The notes below the pieces were generated by a model that was not told the DNA's origin, made no database searches, and was given only the letters and a program-made list of their open reading frames with translations. The position numbers and the translations under genes are program-made. Of a stretch of DNA of 64,000 nt, positions 9,698 to 19,122 are shown in pieces. Positions within the stretch are counted from its first letter, which is position 1; the number at the start of each line of letters is the position of its first letter. Source of the stretch: Spirosoma profusum (GTDB taxonomy: Bacteria > Bacteroidota > Bacteroidia > Cytophagales > Spirosomataceae); the NCBI RefSeq assembly GCF_014699005.1, contig NZ_JACWZY010000002.1, forward strand, positions 372,001-436,000, in the 5' to 3' direction.

Positions 9698-11269
9698 ATG
9701 AAAAAACCTTTAGCCTACATCATTTTTAGTACCCTTTTATTCCTTTCGCCTGGTCTTACAACTTACGCAGGTAGTTTACCCACTATATCATCGCCACTTG
9801 CTGCTACGTGTCCTTCAGCTATATTTAGTTATACAGCTTCGAGCAGCACTACAGCCGTCATCTCAAACTCGTTGTCCGCACCAGCTCTCATAACTATTTG
9901 CAACGGCAGCTCTCTGGTGGTGGGTATGTTGACGGCTGACGTACCGACGGCTAACATTCGCTTTATTGAACAATTAAATTCAAATGGAAATATAGTGTTT
10001 CAAGGTGTACCACTTGAGACCCAGCGGCAAGCTATACAGGTAGGCATTGAGTACTTCAGCCGCTCTTATGGTCCTTATACGTTGTCCAACCCAACTATTA
10101 CCGGAACTATCAGTGAAACGTTTACACCTTACATTGATCTCAATAACGACCGCCAATTCAATCCTGCAACCGAATGTCTGGGACAGCCTGCTATACTCAA
10201 CTACGTCATTAACCCAATAACCACTCCGACCCTATCGGCCAGCCCCCTGGTAGCCAGTCAACCTATCTCCGTCACCGCCACAGGATGCTCAGGTACCCTT
10301 AACTGGACTCCTGTCGGAGGAGTAGGACAGGCTAATGGTAACATCTATACGTTCTCTCAGCCCGGATCGTATTCTATCTCAGCTACCTGCACACAAGGAA
10401 GTTGTACTGGCTCATCATCCAATGTTGTTGCTCTGCAAGTTCTGCCTGGCAGCTTTGCTATCAGTTCCATTACTACAGCCCAGTGTCAGACAATTGATGT
10501 CAGCCGAGGGAGCTATCAGGTTCAGTTTACCCCTGTTTATTCTGGCACCAACGGTAATCCTGTCAGCTTGTCGGTAACTAAGGAAATGTTACCCACAACC
10601 TTATCCGGACCTTATAGCCTGACACTTTATAGTGACAACCCCAGTGTCTCTGTAGTCGCCAATCAGGCTGGCAACCCTGAAGCCCGTTACGTCTACAACT
10701 GGCTCGCTGCCTGCCAGCCAGCTAGTTTTGCCTTTGTTGGAGTGAGTACGGTAAGCTGTGAGGTGCTGAGTCCAGTTCAGCGTCGGATCACGTTTACTCC
10801 TCAATACAGCGGCTCTAATGGTAGCCTCATCAGTTTCTCGGTGGTTAATGAAATGTTGCCTACTATGACTCCGGGGCCATATCAATTAAACCTCTATATC
10901 GACAATCCGGTAATCTCGCTACGGGCGCAGCAGGGCGGTACGTCGACGACTTATGCCTATAACTGGCTGGCGTTCTGCAATGTGCCTGCACGAGTGGGCG
11001 TAGGAGAAGCTGGAACGGGCTTGCAGGTTCGGGTGCTGGGTAATCCGGTCGAAAACCAGAAGCTGAAGGTGGAAATCAATGGTGTAGAAGGCCAACGGGT
11101 CGGCATTGAGTTGGTGGATCAAAAAGGGCGTCGTTTACAACAGAAGCACCTGGAGCGAGCCGCTGGAATGGAACAGGTGATGCTGGAGCTAGGCTCACAG
11201 CCCGGGGTGTTGCTGTTACAGGTGAGTACTGCTAACCAGCGGCAGGTGATTCGAGTCGTGAAACCGTAG
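9698..11269 (+). CDS. Secreted repeat protein with type IX secretion C-terminal domain
   Basis: The 523-residue protein starts with a signal peptide (MKKPLAYIIFSTLLFLSPGL, cleavage near 25). Two diverged repeats of about 90 residues each (about 250-337 and 343-430) share QFTPVYSGTNG / TFTPQYSGSNG, KEMLPT / NEMLPT, and end in YNWLAAC / YNWLAFC. The last 80 residues (from RVGVGEAGTGLQVRVLGNP) form a type A T9SS sorting domain ending RVVKP. Most likely it is exported and anchored to the cell surface. No catalytic motif is visible; an adhesin or structural role is inference. A terminator follows at 11301. Confidence 0.8.
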   Translation: MKKPLAYIIFSTLLFLSPGLTTYAGSLPTISSPLAATCPSAIFSYTASSSTTAVISNSLSAPALITICNGSSLVVGMLTADVPTANIRFIEQLNSNGNIVFQGVPLETQRQAIQVGIEYFSRSYGPYTLSNPTITGTISETFTPYIDLNNDRQFNPATECLGQPAILNYVINPITTPTLSASPLVASQPISVTATGCSGTLNWTPVGGVGQANGNIYTFSQPGSYSISATCTQGSCTGSSSNVVALQVLPGSFAISSITTAQCQTIDVSRGSYQVQFTPVYSGTNGNPVSLSVTKEMLPTTLSGPYSLTLYSDNPSVSVVANQAGNPEARYVYNWLAACQPASFAFVGVSTVSCEVLSPVQRRITFTPQYSGSNGSLISFSVVNEMLPTMTPGPYQLNLYIDNPVISLRAQQGGTSTTYAYNWLAFCNVPARVGVGEAGTGLQVRVLGNPVENQKLKVEINGVEGQRVGIELVDQKGRRLQQKHLERAAGMEQVMLELGSQPGVLLLQVSTANQRQVIRVVKP

Positions 11270-11300
11270 GAATAAGATATAGTTAAAGGAACGCATAAAC

Positions 11301-11333
11301 AAAGCCGGGCTTAGACTCGGCTTTGTGTTTTTA
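11301..11333 (+). terminator. Rho-independent terminator after the T9SS cargo gene
   Basis: AAAGCCG (11301-11307) pairs with CGGCTTT (11318-11324), followed by TGTGTTTTT. It lies 32 bp after the stop of the plus-strand gene. Confidence 0.8.
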
Positions 11334-11452
11334 AGCAGGTGAGGTTGTTACTATTTCTGAACGTCGTCAAGTAAAACTATCCCTCACATGTATCAAGGAT
11401 ACTCAGCTGGAGCCAACTAGTTAGGTGAAGTGATGCGGTCAGTACGTTAATG

Positions 11453-13081
11453 TTAGTTCTTGCCACCGCCTACTTTTCCAGCTTTGGTTGGCATACCGGG
11501 CTGCGTAATCTCGAAGTTTTCTTTAGTTTTTGCATCGGCTACTAACTTCCGAACGTCGGCCAGCAGTTTTTTTGCGTCGTAAACCACGCCATCTTTCACC
11601 GTATACGTAACGCCACCCACACGCTCGACTTCGTTTTTGTCGTTGAGGTGAATGGCCCCTGTTCCATACAGCACTTTCAGATTCGCCAGTGGATTTTGGT
11701 CAACAATCACGAAATCAGCGAGTTTGCCGACTTCTACAGAGCCAATCTGATCGGCCATGCCGAGAGCTTCAGCACCTTTCAACGTAGCAGCACGTATCAC
11801 TTCAAGCGGATGGAAGCCCGCTTCACGTAGCAACTCCAGTTCGCGGATGTAGGCGAAACCGTAGAGCTGGTAAATAAAGCCGGAGTCCGAACCCGTCGTA
11901 ACGCGACCACCCCGGTTTTTGTATTCGTTGATAAACTCCATCCAGAGTAGATAATTTTTCTTCCACGCCACTTCCTGCTCCGTGCCCCAGTTGTGCCAGT
12001 ACGAACCGTGCGAAATCCGGCTAGGGCCGTAAAAACGCCATAGACTCGGCATCGTATATTCGTCGTGCCATTCGGCTCGGCGGGCCAGCATCAACTCGCG
12101 ATTGGCTTCGTAAATATTGAATGTCGGGTCGAGGGTGAAATCGAGCGCGATAAGTTCATCCAACACCTTATTCCAGCGTTCGGAGCCGGGTTTGGCGGCT
12201 TGTTGCCAGAGGTTTCCGGCTTCTTCGAACCGATTCTGCTCGTTGTTGTAATTATACGTAGCAGGATAGTTCTGAACGGTTTTATCATCAAAAAGAGCTT
12301 CGGGCAGGCCGTACCAATGCTCCAGCGAAGTCAGACCAGCTTTAGCTGTTGCCAGCGCGTTCATTCGGGCCACTTCCAACTGAGCGTGGTGGCAGGCCGA
12401 CCGCAAACCAAGTTTTTTATTTTCTTCCAGTGCGGCCCGAAAAATGGCAGGTTCAGCACCGAAAAATTTAATGCCATCGGCACCTCGTTTAGCGTTCAGT
12501 TGAACCCACGCCCGTGCCTGTTCGGGCGTACTGATGGGTTCTTTAGCGCCTTGTCCAAAAACCGTATACGCTTTGATACGTGGTGCGGTAATTTCGTTAC
12601 GTTCACTTTTGGCGCGATGTTCCAGTACCCAGTCAAGTCCGTTTCCGCACGATGGGTCGCGGATGGTCGTGATGCCGTGGCCAAGCCAGAGTTTGAATAC
12701 GTATTCGGCATTCGCACCCTGCGCCTGCCCACCAATGTGCCCATGCATGTCGATAAAACCGGGCATCAGATACATGCCTTCGCAGTTCAGTTCTTTGTCA
12801 CCGGGATCGGCTTTCGGACGATTTTTGGCATCAATCGGAACACCCGGAAAACCGACTTGTCTGATTTGCGCAATGCGGTTTTTCTCGACCACAATATCGA
12901 CGGGCCCAACCGGCGGAGCACCTGTGCTGTTTACCAACGTAACACCCCTAATAATGAGATTACCGAAAGGCCCATCACCTTCGTGCCGGGCTGGTGCTTT
13001 CTCAACCTGTGCTGAAACAGAACGAACGATGAATAAGGCAAAATAAAGAAGAAGTAGAAGCCGCGTAGAAGGTTGTATCAT
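11453..13081 (-). CDS. Exported amidohydrolase-family metalloenzyme
   Basis: From the ATG at 13081 the protein has about 542 residues with a signal peptide (MIQPSTRLLLLLYFALFIV). The amidohydrolase signature is present: PGFIDMHGHIGG (metal-binding HxH near residue 112), a central CHHAQ, SLEHWYG, and GSDSGF near the C-terminal end of the barrel, with the flanking beta-sandwich ending in ADFVIVDQNPL. It resembles imidazolonepropionase-like or prolidase-like secreted amidohydrolases common in Bacteroidota. The substrate cannot be assigned. A frame from a TTG nine bases upstream is less likely as the start. Confidence 0.88.
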   Translation of the reverse strand: MIQPSTRLLLLLYFALFIVRSVSAQVEKAPARHEGDGPFGNLIIRGVTLVNSTGAPPVGPVDIVVEKNRIAQIRQVGFPGVPIDAKNRPKADPGDKELNCEGMYLMPGFIDMHGHIGGQAQGANAEYVFKLWLGHGITTIRDPSCGNGLDWVLEHRAKSERNEITAPRIKAYTVFGQGAKEPISTPEQARAWVQLNAKRGADGIKFFGAEPAIFRAALEENKKLGLRSACHHAQLEVARMNALATAKAGLTSLEHWYGLPEALFDDKTVQNYPATYNYNNEQNRFEEAGNLWQQAAKPGSERWNKVLDELIALDFTLDPTFNIYEANRELMLARRAEWHDEYTMPSLWRFYGPSRISHGSYWHNWGTEQEVAWKKNYLLWMEFINEYKNRGGRVTTGSDSGFIYQLYGFAYIRELELLREAGFHPLEVIRAATLKGAEALGMADQIGSVEVGKLADFVIVDQNPLANLKVLYGTGAIHLNDKNEVERVGGVTYTVKDGVVYDAKKLLADVRKLVADAKTKENFEITQPGMPTKAGKVGGGKN

Positions 13082-13167
13082 GATTGGCAAATCGTTTTCG
13101 ATAAACAGTTGTAAGATAAGCGAATCTGCCGGAATTTTGCGTACGAACAGCCTTTGGACTAACCTCC

Positions 13168-14112
13168 ATGAAACAATTTGTAACCAGATACTTCCTGCTT
13201 TTTGTACTGTTGCTGGCCGTAGTTATTGCTTTTGCGATGAAGGCTACCATTTTTCAAAATCCCAAGCCACCACCAAGCCAGCCGGCAACGCTACAACTGG
13301 ATTTCGGCTGGAATGCGGAAGAAGGCGCGTATTGGGCAGGTAATCTTTTGGAAGTCAATACGTATCGTCTCGAGCAAGCCTATAAAGGCGTACTGAATGC
13401 CGGTGAAGCTACGTTGGTTTTCACAGTAGAAAGCATTCTGCCCAATACACTTTCTCCCGCTGATAACGACGAAAACGCGATACTAACGCTGAAGTCAAAT
13501 CTGACCCGGCGATTTGGAAGGGGTACATCGGATGGGTCATTTGTTACGTCCGTTTTGACGCCAGTTCATAATCCAATTTTTCCTAATACGTTGGTTGTCA
13601 ATACGTCGAAACAACTTTGGGAAGGGTATGGTCATCAGCAACTAACGTACCGCGACAACGCCTATCAGGTGCAAACTCAGCCATCAGATACGAAAGAAGC
13701 TGACCAACCCCAATCCTTAGTCAAAACCCGGCTTGAAGATGAACTCTGGAACCGGATCCGGCTGGAGCCCGACAAATTACCGACTGGTGAAATCCAGCTT
13801 ATTCCGGGAACGGCCATCACACAGCTACGTAACATTCCTTTAAAAACGTTGCCTGCAAAAGCCACGTTGGCTGATTATGAAGGCGTTCTTTATCCGGGTA
13901 AGTTTTTGAAATCGTACATTCTCGAATACCCGACGGATGACCGCACGATGGTCTTTGTTTTTGAGGGCAAATTTCCGCACAAAATTGTCGGTTGGGAAGA
14001 AGAGTATCGAACGCAAGATAACCTTCTGACCTCTCGAGCCGTTTTAGTAAATACAGTTCAGACGGATAAACAGAATCGTAAAGTCCGTTCGGACAGTACG
14101 TTGCATAACTAA
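13168..14112 (+). CDS. Uncharacterised envelope protein, conserved Bacteroidota family
   Basis: The 314-residue product begins with a hydrophobic segment (FLLFVLLLAVVIAFAM, 9-24), a signal anchor or uncleaved signal. The rest is soluble, with blocks such as FGWNAEEGAYWAGN, EATLVFTVES, VNTSKQLWEGYGHQQL and LEDELWNRIRLEPDKLPTG. This layout recalls a widespread Bacteroidota family whose members are often mislabelled 'septum formation inhibitor Maf' although unrelated to Maf pyrophosphatase. No catalytic motif is visible and function is unknown. It lies 73 bp before a lipoprotein gene and may share its transcript. Confidence 0.7.
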   Translation: MKQFVTRYFLLFVLLLAVVIAFAMKATIFQNPKPPPSQPATLQLDFGWNAEEGAYWAGNLLEVNTYRLEQAYKGVLNAGEATLVFTVESILPNTLSPADNDENAILTLKSNLTRRFGRGTSDGSFVTSVLTPVHNPIFPNTLVVNTSKQLWEGYGHQQLTYRDNAYQVQTQPSDTKEADQPQSLVKTRLEDELWNRIRLEPDKLPTGEIQLIPGTAITQLRNIPLKTLPAKATLADYEGVLYPGKFLKSYILEYPTDDRTMVFVFEGKFPHKIVGWEEEYRTQDNLLTSRAVLVNTVQTDKQNRKVRSDSTLHN

Positions 14113-14185
14113 TCATTCACAAAAAAGAACGGCGGTGCTGCTACGTTGTGAAAAGAACTCCGGTAGTACTCGTTACAAATACGTA

Positions 14186-14950
14186 ATGAATCGACTAATC
14201 ATCATTTGCATACTTACTTTTTGGGCAGTTGCCTGTTCGTCGGAAAAAGATAAACCGGTACGTTCGGAAGAACCGGTTTACACGTTGATTTTTCTGGATA
14301 AAACACGTAGCGTGAACGTGAATAAGTCGTTTGTAGCTCAGAAATATCAGCAGGCTATAACTGATATCATCGAGCAGAACATCCGGCAGAAAGGCGATAA
14401 ATTGGACGTTTATTTCATCCATGAAAATACGTCCAAAGCGCGCGCCCTGAACCTGACGGTACGTTCCGAAATGGAGGACGTATCAGCAGCCAGCCCTACC
14501 GACCGCGAAGCCGCCGAAACTGAATTTAACCTCTCGCTGACGCGTGAAAAAGGGCAAATCCGGCAGCGAGTGTTACAACAATTGATGACGCAGAATGACG
14601 GCGCATCGAATCAGGAAACCGACATCTGGGCTAGCCTGCCAGTGATTGCGCGAGCGAACGAAACGGGTGCGACTGTAAAAGTGTATTACCTCAGCGACAT
14701 GATTGAGAGCGTAAAAGGCGCCACTCGGCGCGATTTTCAGGTAACTCCCCCTAAAGACAACGCCCAAGCCGATGAATGGGCTAAGGCCGATGCCAGGCAA
14801 CTCAAACGATACACCATCGGCAGCCCCGAAATCACGATGATTTTGCCCTTCGAGCCGAACGCAGCCGTTAAAGAAAATAATCCGGCTGTCACGCAGTACT
14901 GGCAAACGCTGCTTGCCGAATTAGGTGCTGGGAACGTAGCGGAGGAGTGA
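14186..14950 (+). CDS. Lipoprotein with von Willebrand A-like domain
   Basis: From the ATG at 14186 the product is 254 residues. The N-terminus is a lipoprotein signal (MNRLIIICILTFWAVACSS, lipid cysteine 17). A VWA-like fold is suggested by YTLIFLDKTRSVN near 32-44 (a variant DxSxS metal site, here DKTRS), an amphipathic helix, DVYFIHENTS, and VKVYYLSDMIES near 172. Anchored in the envelope, it may bind a partner through a metal-dependent site. I prefer the downstream ATG because it gives a clean lipobox; the frame could open at 14135. The VWA call is moderate. Confidence 0.65.
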   Translation: MNRLIIICILTFWAVACSSEKDKPVRSEEPVYTLIFLDKTRSVNVNKSFVAQKYQQAITDIIEQNIRQKGDKLDVYFIHENTSKARALNLTVRSEMEDVSAASPTDREAAETEFNLSLTREKGQIRQRVLQQLMTQNDGASNQETDIWASLPVIARANETGATVKVYYLSDMIESVKGATRRDFQVTPPKDNAQADEWAKADARQLKRYTIGSPEITMILPFEPNAAVKENNPAVTQYWQTLLAELGAGNVAEE

Positions 14951-14976
14951 TGTTAATGTGAAGTATGGGTAGTCAA

Positions 14977-15068
14977 TTTTTGTCATCCTGACGAAGGAAG
15001 GATCTTAACGTTTCCTTATCCGTGTGTTAGGATACTTTAAGATCCTTCCTTCGTCAGGATGACAAAAA
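14977..15068. repeat. Palindromic intergenic repeat, ATCCT subtype, copy 1
   Basis: A palindrome of about 92 bp: TTTTTGTCATCCTGACGAAG on the left, its complement on the right ending CAGGATGACAAAAA. Each arm contains its own hairpin ATCCT-9nt-AGGAT. It sits between convergent genes ending at 14950 and 15085. The T/A-rich ends allow it to act as a bidirectional terminator. Confidence 0.92.
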
Positions 15069-15084
15069 CAGTAATACTACGTCC

Positions 15085-15972
15085 TCATGAAGGCTCTGGA
15101 ACCTCTTCAATCTCAGCGGGAATCTCGAAATGATAACCTTCCGAAAACCCTGAGAAATCGTTTTTCAGGCAAAAAGAAGTTAAGTCAAGGCCATTGCCTT
15201 TTCGCTGGACGGACAGATAGTGAAACAGCGGTTTGTAGTCGGCGGCTAAATCAGGAAGTCGGTTGGCTGACGTATTGAGCGGCTGCCGTAAGCCACCCCC
15301 GCCCCCGATAATCAGAAACGTTTTGCCGTCGAATTCGTAGCGCTCGAACGCGTGCGAATGACCTGTAATGAATAGTTTTGCCTTCTGCGACTTCAGGTAA
15401 GGCGGAACGAACCGTTGCTGTACCAGTTTCGACGAACCGACCAGCTTGCTATTTGAGTAAGGGGCGTGGTGACACGTAACAATCACTACGTCTACGGCCG
15501 AATCGTTATCGAGTTCTTCCAGCGTTTGTTCATACCAGGTTTGCTGTTTCACCAGATCGGCAGCCGAAAGAATGCCAAAATTTGAGTTGAGCATAACCAC
15601 TGCAATCCGATCGGTAGTTTTGACGTAGCCTGTCGGAATGTGATCTGGAAAGCGTTTCTGGAAGTTGCGTGCTCCTTTCTTCGGACGGCCCATTACGTCG
15701 TGATTACCCATAAGCGCATACACGGCGGTACGTACCTCGGTGCATTTCAGCAAAAACTGGTCGATGATACGCCACTTATTGTTGCGGTATCCTAGCGAAA
15801 CGATGTCGCCCAGCCAGTACAGTACGGCAGGACGAATACGCAGGATTTCGGCAAAAATGATTTGGGTTGCCTTTTTGTTCTGATGGGCACGTAGCACCAG
15901 ACGCTCGACAAACATAGGCGCCTGGGTATCGCTCAAAAATAAAATCGATCTGTGTTCTTCTGTGTTTTCCAT
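15085..15972 (-). CDS. Calcineurin-like metallophosphoesterase
   Basis: The 295-residue protein shows all metallophosphoesterase motifs in order: ILFLSDTQAP (Asp of motif I), LYWLGDIVSLGYRNNK (GD), ALMGNHDVMG (GNHD), VTCHHAPYS and FITGHSHAFERYEF (GHxH). There is no signal peptide, so it is cytoplasmic or peripheral. A broad-specificity phosphodiesterase or phosphatase is likely; the C-terminal third holds a glycine run (LIIGGGGGLRQPL) also seen in acid-phosphatase-like members. The substrate is unknown. Convergent with the lipoprotein gene across the first palindromic repeat. Confidence 0.9.
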   Translation of the reverse strand: MENTEEHRSILFLSDTQAPMFVERLVLRAHQNKKATQIIFAEILRIRPAVLYWLGDIVSLGYRNNKWRIIDQFLLKCTEVRTAVYALMGNHDVMGRPKKGARNFQKRFPDHIPTGYVKTTDRIAVVMLNSNFGILSAADLVKQQTWYEQTLEELDNDSAVDVVIVTCHHAPYSNSKLVGSSKLVQQRFVPPYLKSQKAKLFITGHSHAFERYEFDGKTFLIIGGGGGLRQPLNTSANRLPDLAADYKPLFHYLSVQRKGNGLDLTSFCLKNDFSGFSEGYHFEIPAEIEEVPEPS

Positions 15973-15998
15973 AATACGTCTTCAATCAGAACGACGCT

Positions 15999-16646
15999 TT
16001 ACCACGAAAAAGCGCGCCATACCAGGTGAACTTCGGCAACAAAAGCGGCATTTTCGCTGGCAACAGCATCATACCATTTTAATTCAACCGCTGCCCGAAA
16101 ACGCCGACCAACGGGTTGCGCATACGAAGCACCGGCCATCCAGCCCGTGCTGTACGTACTGGCATTAACGATATTTCCATAGTTCAATCGCGAACGTACT
16201 ATATAAACGCCGGTTCCGCCCATAATCGACATTCGGCGGGCAAAGCTACGTTCGGTACCCGTCAGCCAGCCCAGCGGCATGGCAAACATGAGCAAAATGG
16301 GTGTGGTCGATACGTAAACCTGCGAACGCTCGCCTGCTATAAAACCCCGGTAGCTATATAGTGTTGTCCAGCCTGTTTCCAATCCTACCCGCAGCCGATG
16401 GTCAGGATACCACATAACCCGAATCGTTCCCGGAAAGCCGAATCGACTAACCCGGGCCGCTTCCAGCGTAGGAGGTACGCCAAGATGCGTTGAATAGTAA
16501 GACAAGCCCGTTCCGGCCGTAACGACAATGGCATATGGCCCCCGCTGACTTAATAGTGAGTCAATTTCTGATTGCTGTGCCCGCGCTCCCAAAGAGCCGA
16601 AGAGCCAGGCAATCAACCAATATAGTATACGAATGCGAGGTTGCAT
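15999..16646 (-). CDS. Exported outer-membrane beta-barrel-like protein
   Basis: 215 residues with a signal peptide (RILYWLIAWLFGSLGARA, cleaved after about residue 23). The mature part alternates polar and aromatic residues in short strands (RVMWYPDHRLRVGLETGW, TGWMAGASYAQPVG, AAVELKWYD) typical of small barrels. It ends VHLVWRAFSW, with an aromatic residue last, as OMP barrels often do. It lies 5 bp downstream of the GDPD gene and is probably in its operon. Function unknown. Confidence 0.65.
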   Translation of the reverse strand: MQPRIRILYWLIAWLFGSLGARAQQSEIDSLLSQRGPYAIVVTAGTGLSYYSTHLGVPPTLEAARVSRFGFPGTIRVMWYPDHRLRVGLETGWTTLYSYRGFIAGERSQVYVSTTPILLMFAMPLGWLTGTERSFARRMSIMGGTGVYIVRSRLNYGNIVNASTYSTGWMAGASYAQPVGRRFRAAVELKWYDAVASENAAFVAEVHLVWRAFSW

Positions 16647-16651
16647 CGGTT

Positions 16652-17920
16652 TTATTGCTTGGTGTAATGGTGATACGCAACCAGTGTTGAATAATTCGAT
16701 AAAATACCATCGAATCGGCTTTCGTTGATGAACTCCCGAATAAATTGGGGTTCATCGAGCGTCCAGACGAAAACAGTTCTACCCTCTTTTTGCATCGCTC
16801 GAACTTCGTCGATTTGCGGGCCGAGTGTCCAGCGGGGTGCCCAGATTGGCGAATTCAACGTAGTACGGGTTATGGCAGTGTCAAGTTCCGAAAGAATAGG
16901 CGTATTAGTTTTGTCGGCTAGGGCCTCATACGAAGCCAGCGCTTCGGTGCTGGGTATACCAATGACAATCTGCACATTACGACCAAGTTGCGCGGCTCGT
17001 TCCCGATACTTCCGCTGAATGGCCTGAATAGGCGCCATTGGACCAATATACTTTGTATCGAGCCAGACGAACGATAGGGGCGTATTGACAACAACCGCTT
17101 CCAGCGCTTCTTCCAGCGTTGGTATTTTTTCACCGTTTATCAGGCGAACCAGATTTGTCAATTGTTTGTACGTATAATCCTCAATAGGGCCGTTCAATCC
17201 ATTTTTTTGGATCAATCGCAAATTCAGATTATTGTCGTGATATAAGATAGGAACGCCGTCTTTTGTATAACGTACGTCTATTTCAATACCCGTTGCGCCC
17301 AGTCGTGATGCCAGTTTGATAATCTCAACCGAATTTTCCGACGAAGGCAATAAGTCAGACGTTCGTCCACCGCTGCGGTGCGCCAGAATGGCGAAGGGCT
17401 CAGGATTAAGAGGCCGATTATAGGTTAACGTCAGTCGACGGGTGGGCTTCGCTTTATCATCGTTATACAGACCTGAAATCACCAACGTATCACCAGTGGC
17501 TAATCGTCCTGCATAATTCTGAAGTTGCCCATTATGCTTCATCTGCACAGCAAACTCCGCCAGTCCGGTCTCCGTATTGGACAATTTTCGCCAATAACCC
17601 GCCAGCGCTAAACTATCGACTTGTGGCTGACCTGCCAGCGAAAAATACGTAGCATCGGTACCGGCGAACATGGAGAGGTAATACGTAGTGTCGTTTCCTT
17701 CGCGCAGATACGTCCACTTCACAACCATCTGATCGCCAAATCGGTCGGAGCCATCGGTAACACTATAAACGCCTTCCATTGATTGCCGAATCGACGTAGT
17801 GAATTTTCCGGCTCCTGGAATATCCGGCCCAGTGTAAGGTACGGGAGCTTCATAAATCTGTCGGCATCCTACGACCAGTAGCCACGCCAGACTAATCAGC
17901 CAAATAGGATAGAGTTTCAT
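16652..17920 (-). CDS. Glycerophosphodiester phosphodiesterase lipoprotein
   Basis: The 422-residue product has a lipoprotein signal (LISLAWLLVVGCRQ, lipid Cys 19). An N-terminal region of about 170 residues resembles a beta-sandwich of unknown role. The GDPD barrel follows: ILAHRSGGR, ENSVEII, GIEIDVRYTKDGVPILYHDNNL near 235-256, and VFVWTLDE near the C-terminus. GDPDs hydrolyse deacylated glycerophospholipids to glycerol-3-phosphate and an alcohol. The EID and HD residues of the active site are present. Its ATG overlaps the stop of the upstream gene by 4 bp (ATGA), so the two are coupled. Confidence 0.88.
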   Translation of the reverse strand: MKLYPIWLISLAWLLVVGCRQIYEAPVPYTGPDIPGAGKFTTSIRQSMEGVYSVTDGSDRFGDQMVVKWTYLREGNDTTYYLSMFAGTDATYFSLAGQPQVDSLALAGYWRKLSNTETGLAEFAVQMKHNGQLQNYAGRLATGDTLVISGLYNDDKAKPTRRLTLTYNRPLNPEPFAILAHRSGGRTSDLLPSSENSVEIIKLASRLGATGIEIDVRYTKDGVPILYHDNNLNLRLIQKNGLNGPIEDYTYKQLTNLVRLINGEKIPTLEEALEAVVVNTPLSFVWLDTKYIGPMAPIQAIQRKYRERAAQLGRNVQIVIGIPSTEALASYEALADKTNTPILSELDTAITRTTLNSPIWAPRWTLGPQIDEVRAMQKEGRTVFVWTLDEPQFIREFINESRFDGILSNYSTLVAYHHYTKQ

Positions 17921-18720
17921 AAAATAAAGCCGAAAAAAAGTTGCGGGTAAAATAATGGGCGGTCGAAGGTCTCGTACAACGACCAGAATTGCCAGTTGAA
18001 TCGGGAATAAGCTGCTCGTATGCCTAATGTTACGTGCTGTTTTTTATAGAAAGGCTGTTCGAGGGCAAACGCAAAAGCTACTCCGCTCAGTTGGGGGCGG
18101 TGGTAATCGACAGACAGGCTACCTACCTGTGAATGGTAATAAAAATCAAAAATGGCTTCGGTACGTGCCATTAACTGAAGGGTGCGGGTGAGTCGGTAAC
18201 CTACCGATACGTTCGGATAGTTCGATACGCCATACGCCTGAGCATCAAATACATCCCTTATTTTCAGAACGCCCATCCAGCCGTTTATATCGTAGCCAGC
18301 CGATACGAACCATTTCTCAGAAAGCGGCATGGCATAGCGTAGTCCCAGATTCAGGCTATTCTGTATAAACTGCGTTTGCAGACGGCCCACTACGTAAAGG
18401 TTTTTCGTCAGGCCGCGCTGAAGATTCAAGTCAATAGCCGGTACTGAAACGCGAACTTCTTCGGTTATTTCGGGTGGAGTAGCCGTAAAAACTAACCCTA
18501 CCGATCTACGCCATTCGCCGGGTTGAGGTGCCTGCGGGAAATAAATACAGGGCTGTTCAGGTTTTTCCCGTTTTTCGCGTCGCTGCATAACCTCTTCGCG
18601 GCTACGTCCAAGCCCCAAAAATCGTCGACGTTGGGTAGGGCGGGTTTGGGCCATCGCTGCCTCGGTGGTTATCAGTAACCCGATTGATAGTAAACTAATC
18701 GAAATAAACGTAGTGTTCAC
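17917..18720 (-). CDS. Exported outer-membrane beta-barrel protein
   Basis: 267 residues with a signal peptide (ISISLLSIGLLITTEAAMA). Beta-strand patterns fill the mature part (NLYVVGRLQTQFIQNSLNLGLRY, WFVSAGYDINGW, LSGVAFAFALEQPFYKK) and it ends YPQLFFGFIL, with alternating aromatic residues expected of a barrel end strand. It is the first gene of a three-gene minus-strand operon with the GDPD and a second barrel. A joint role in processing or passing glycerophosphodiester-type compounds is plausible inference. Confidence 0.65.
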   Translation of the reverse strand: MNTTFISISLLSIGLLITTEAAMAQTRPTQRRRFLGLGRSREEVMQRREKREKPEQPCIYFPQAPQPGEWRRSVGLVFTATPPEITEEVRVSVPAIDLNLQRGLTKNLYVVGRLQTQFIQNSLNLGLRYAMPLSEKWFVSAGYDINGWMGVLKIRDVFDAQAYGVSNYPNVSVGYRLTRTLQLMARTEAIFDFYYHSQVGSLSVDYHRPQLSGVAFAFALEQPFYKKQHVTLGIRAAYSRFNWQFWSLYETFDRPLFYPQLFFGFIL

Positions 18721-18909
18721 CTGGTGGAAGACAGTTATGTCAGATGAAATAAACTACGTAGCGAAAATTATGTTGTGTATGCCCCTTGAATCGACGTCAA
18801 AAATAAACAGCCGGGATACTTTCGGGGTAAAAAGAGTGGTGTTACGTAGTCGGCAAGTAACACCGCTGTAGGACATAAATACGATGTTGAGATATATCGG
18901 AAAGGCCGT

Positions 18910-19035
18910 AAAAATAAAAACCCCCGACACCGAACAGGCATGAACAGTGCTACGGGGGTCACCTCAACTTTGAAGGCTGTGCGGCTGAGGTGAGCTGCCA
19001 CGACGCAATATGCAAAGCCTGCACTAAAGTCAGGC
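18910..19035 (-). ncRNA. Candidate structured RNA with intrinsic terminator
   Basis: In a 402-bp gap, the minus strand reads three successive hairpins: GCCTG/CAGGC (19035-19031 with 19021-19017), CACCTCA/TGAGGTG (18992-18986 with 18966-18960), and CCCCCG/CGGGGG (18958-18953 with 18926-18921) followed by TTTTTATTTTT. The last is a clear terminator. The whole could be the 3' end of the LytTR transcript at 19123, a leader of the operon at 18720, or an independent small RNA. I recognise no known RNA family and see no SRP, 6S or riboswitch signature. The remaining gap DNA (18721-18900 and 19040-19122) shows nothing. Confidence 0.35.
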
Positions 19036-19122
19036 GTTAATTGATTAAACGGTAGTTTAATGCAAATTGTTAGGGATAATGCAAAATGTTTTTGCTAATC
19101 AGACAAAAAATGGTAGGTCTGG

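Noticed and set aside
12065-13015. 316-codon plus-strand frame opposite the amidohydrolase
   Set aside because: Antisense to intact amidohydrolase motifs, Phe/Gly/Arg-rich translation; no support as a gene.
18910-19035. Minus-strand reading frame across the structured region as a small protein
   Set aside because: The frame runs through the terminator and T tract and its translation has no recognisable features; a structured RNA or terminator is a simpler reading.
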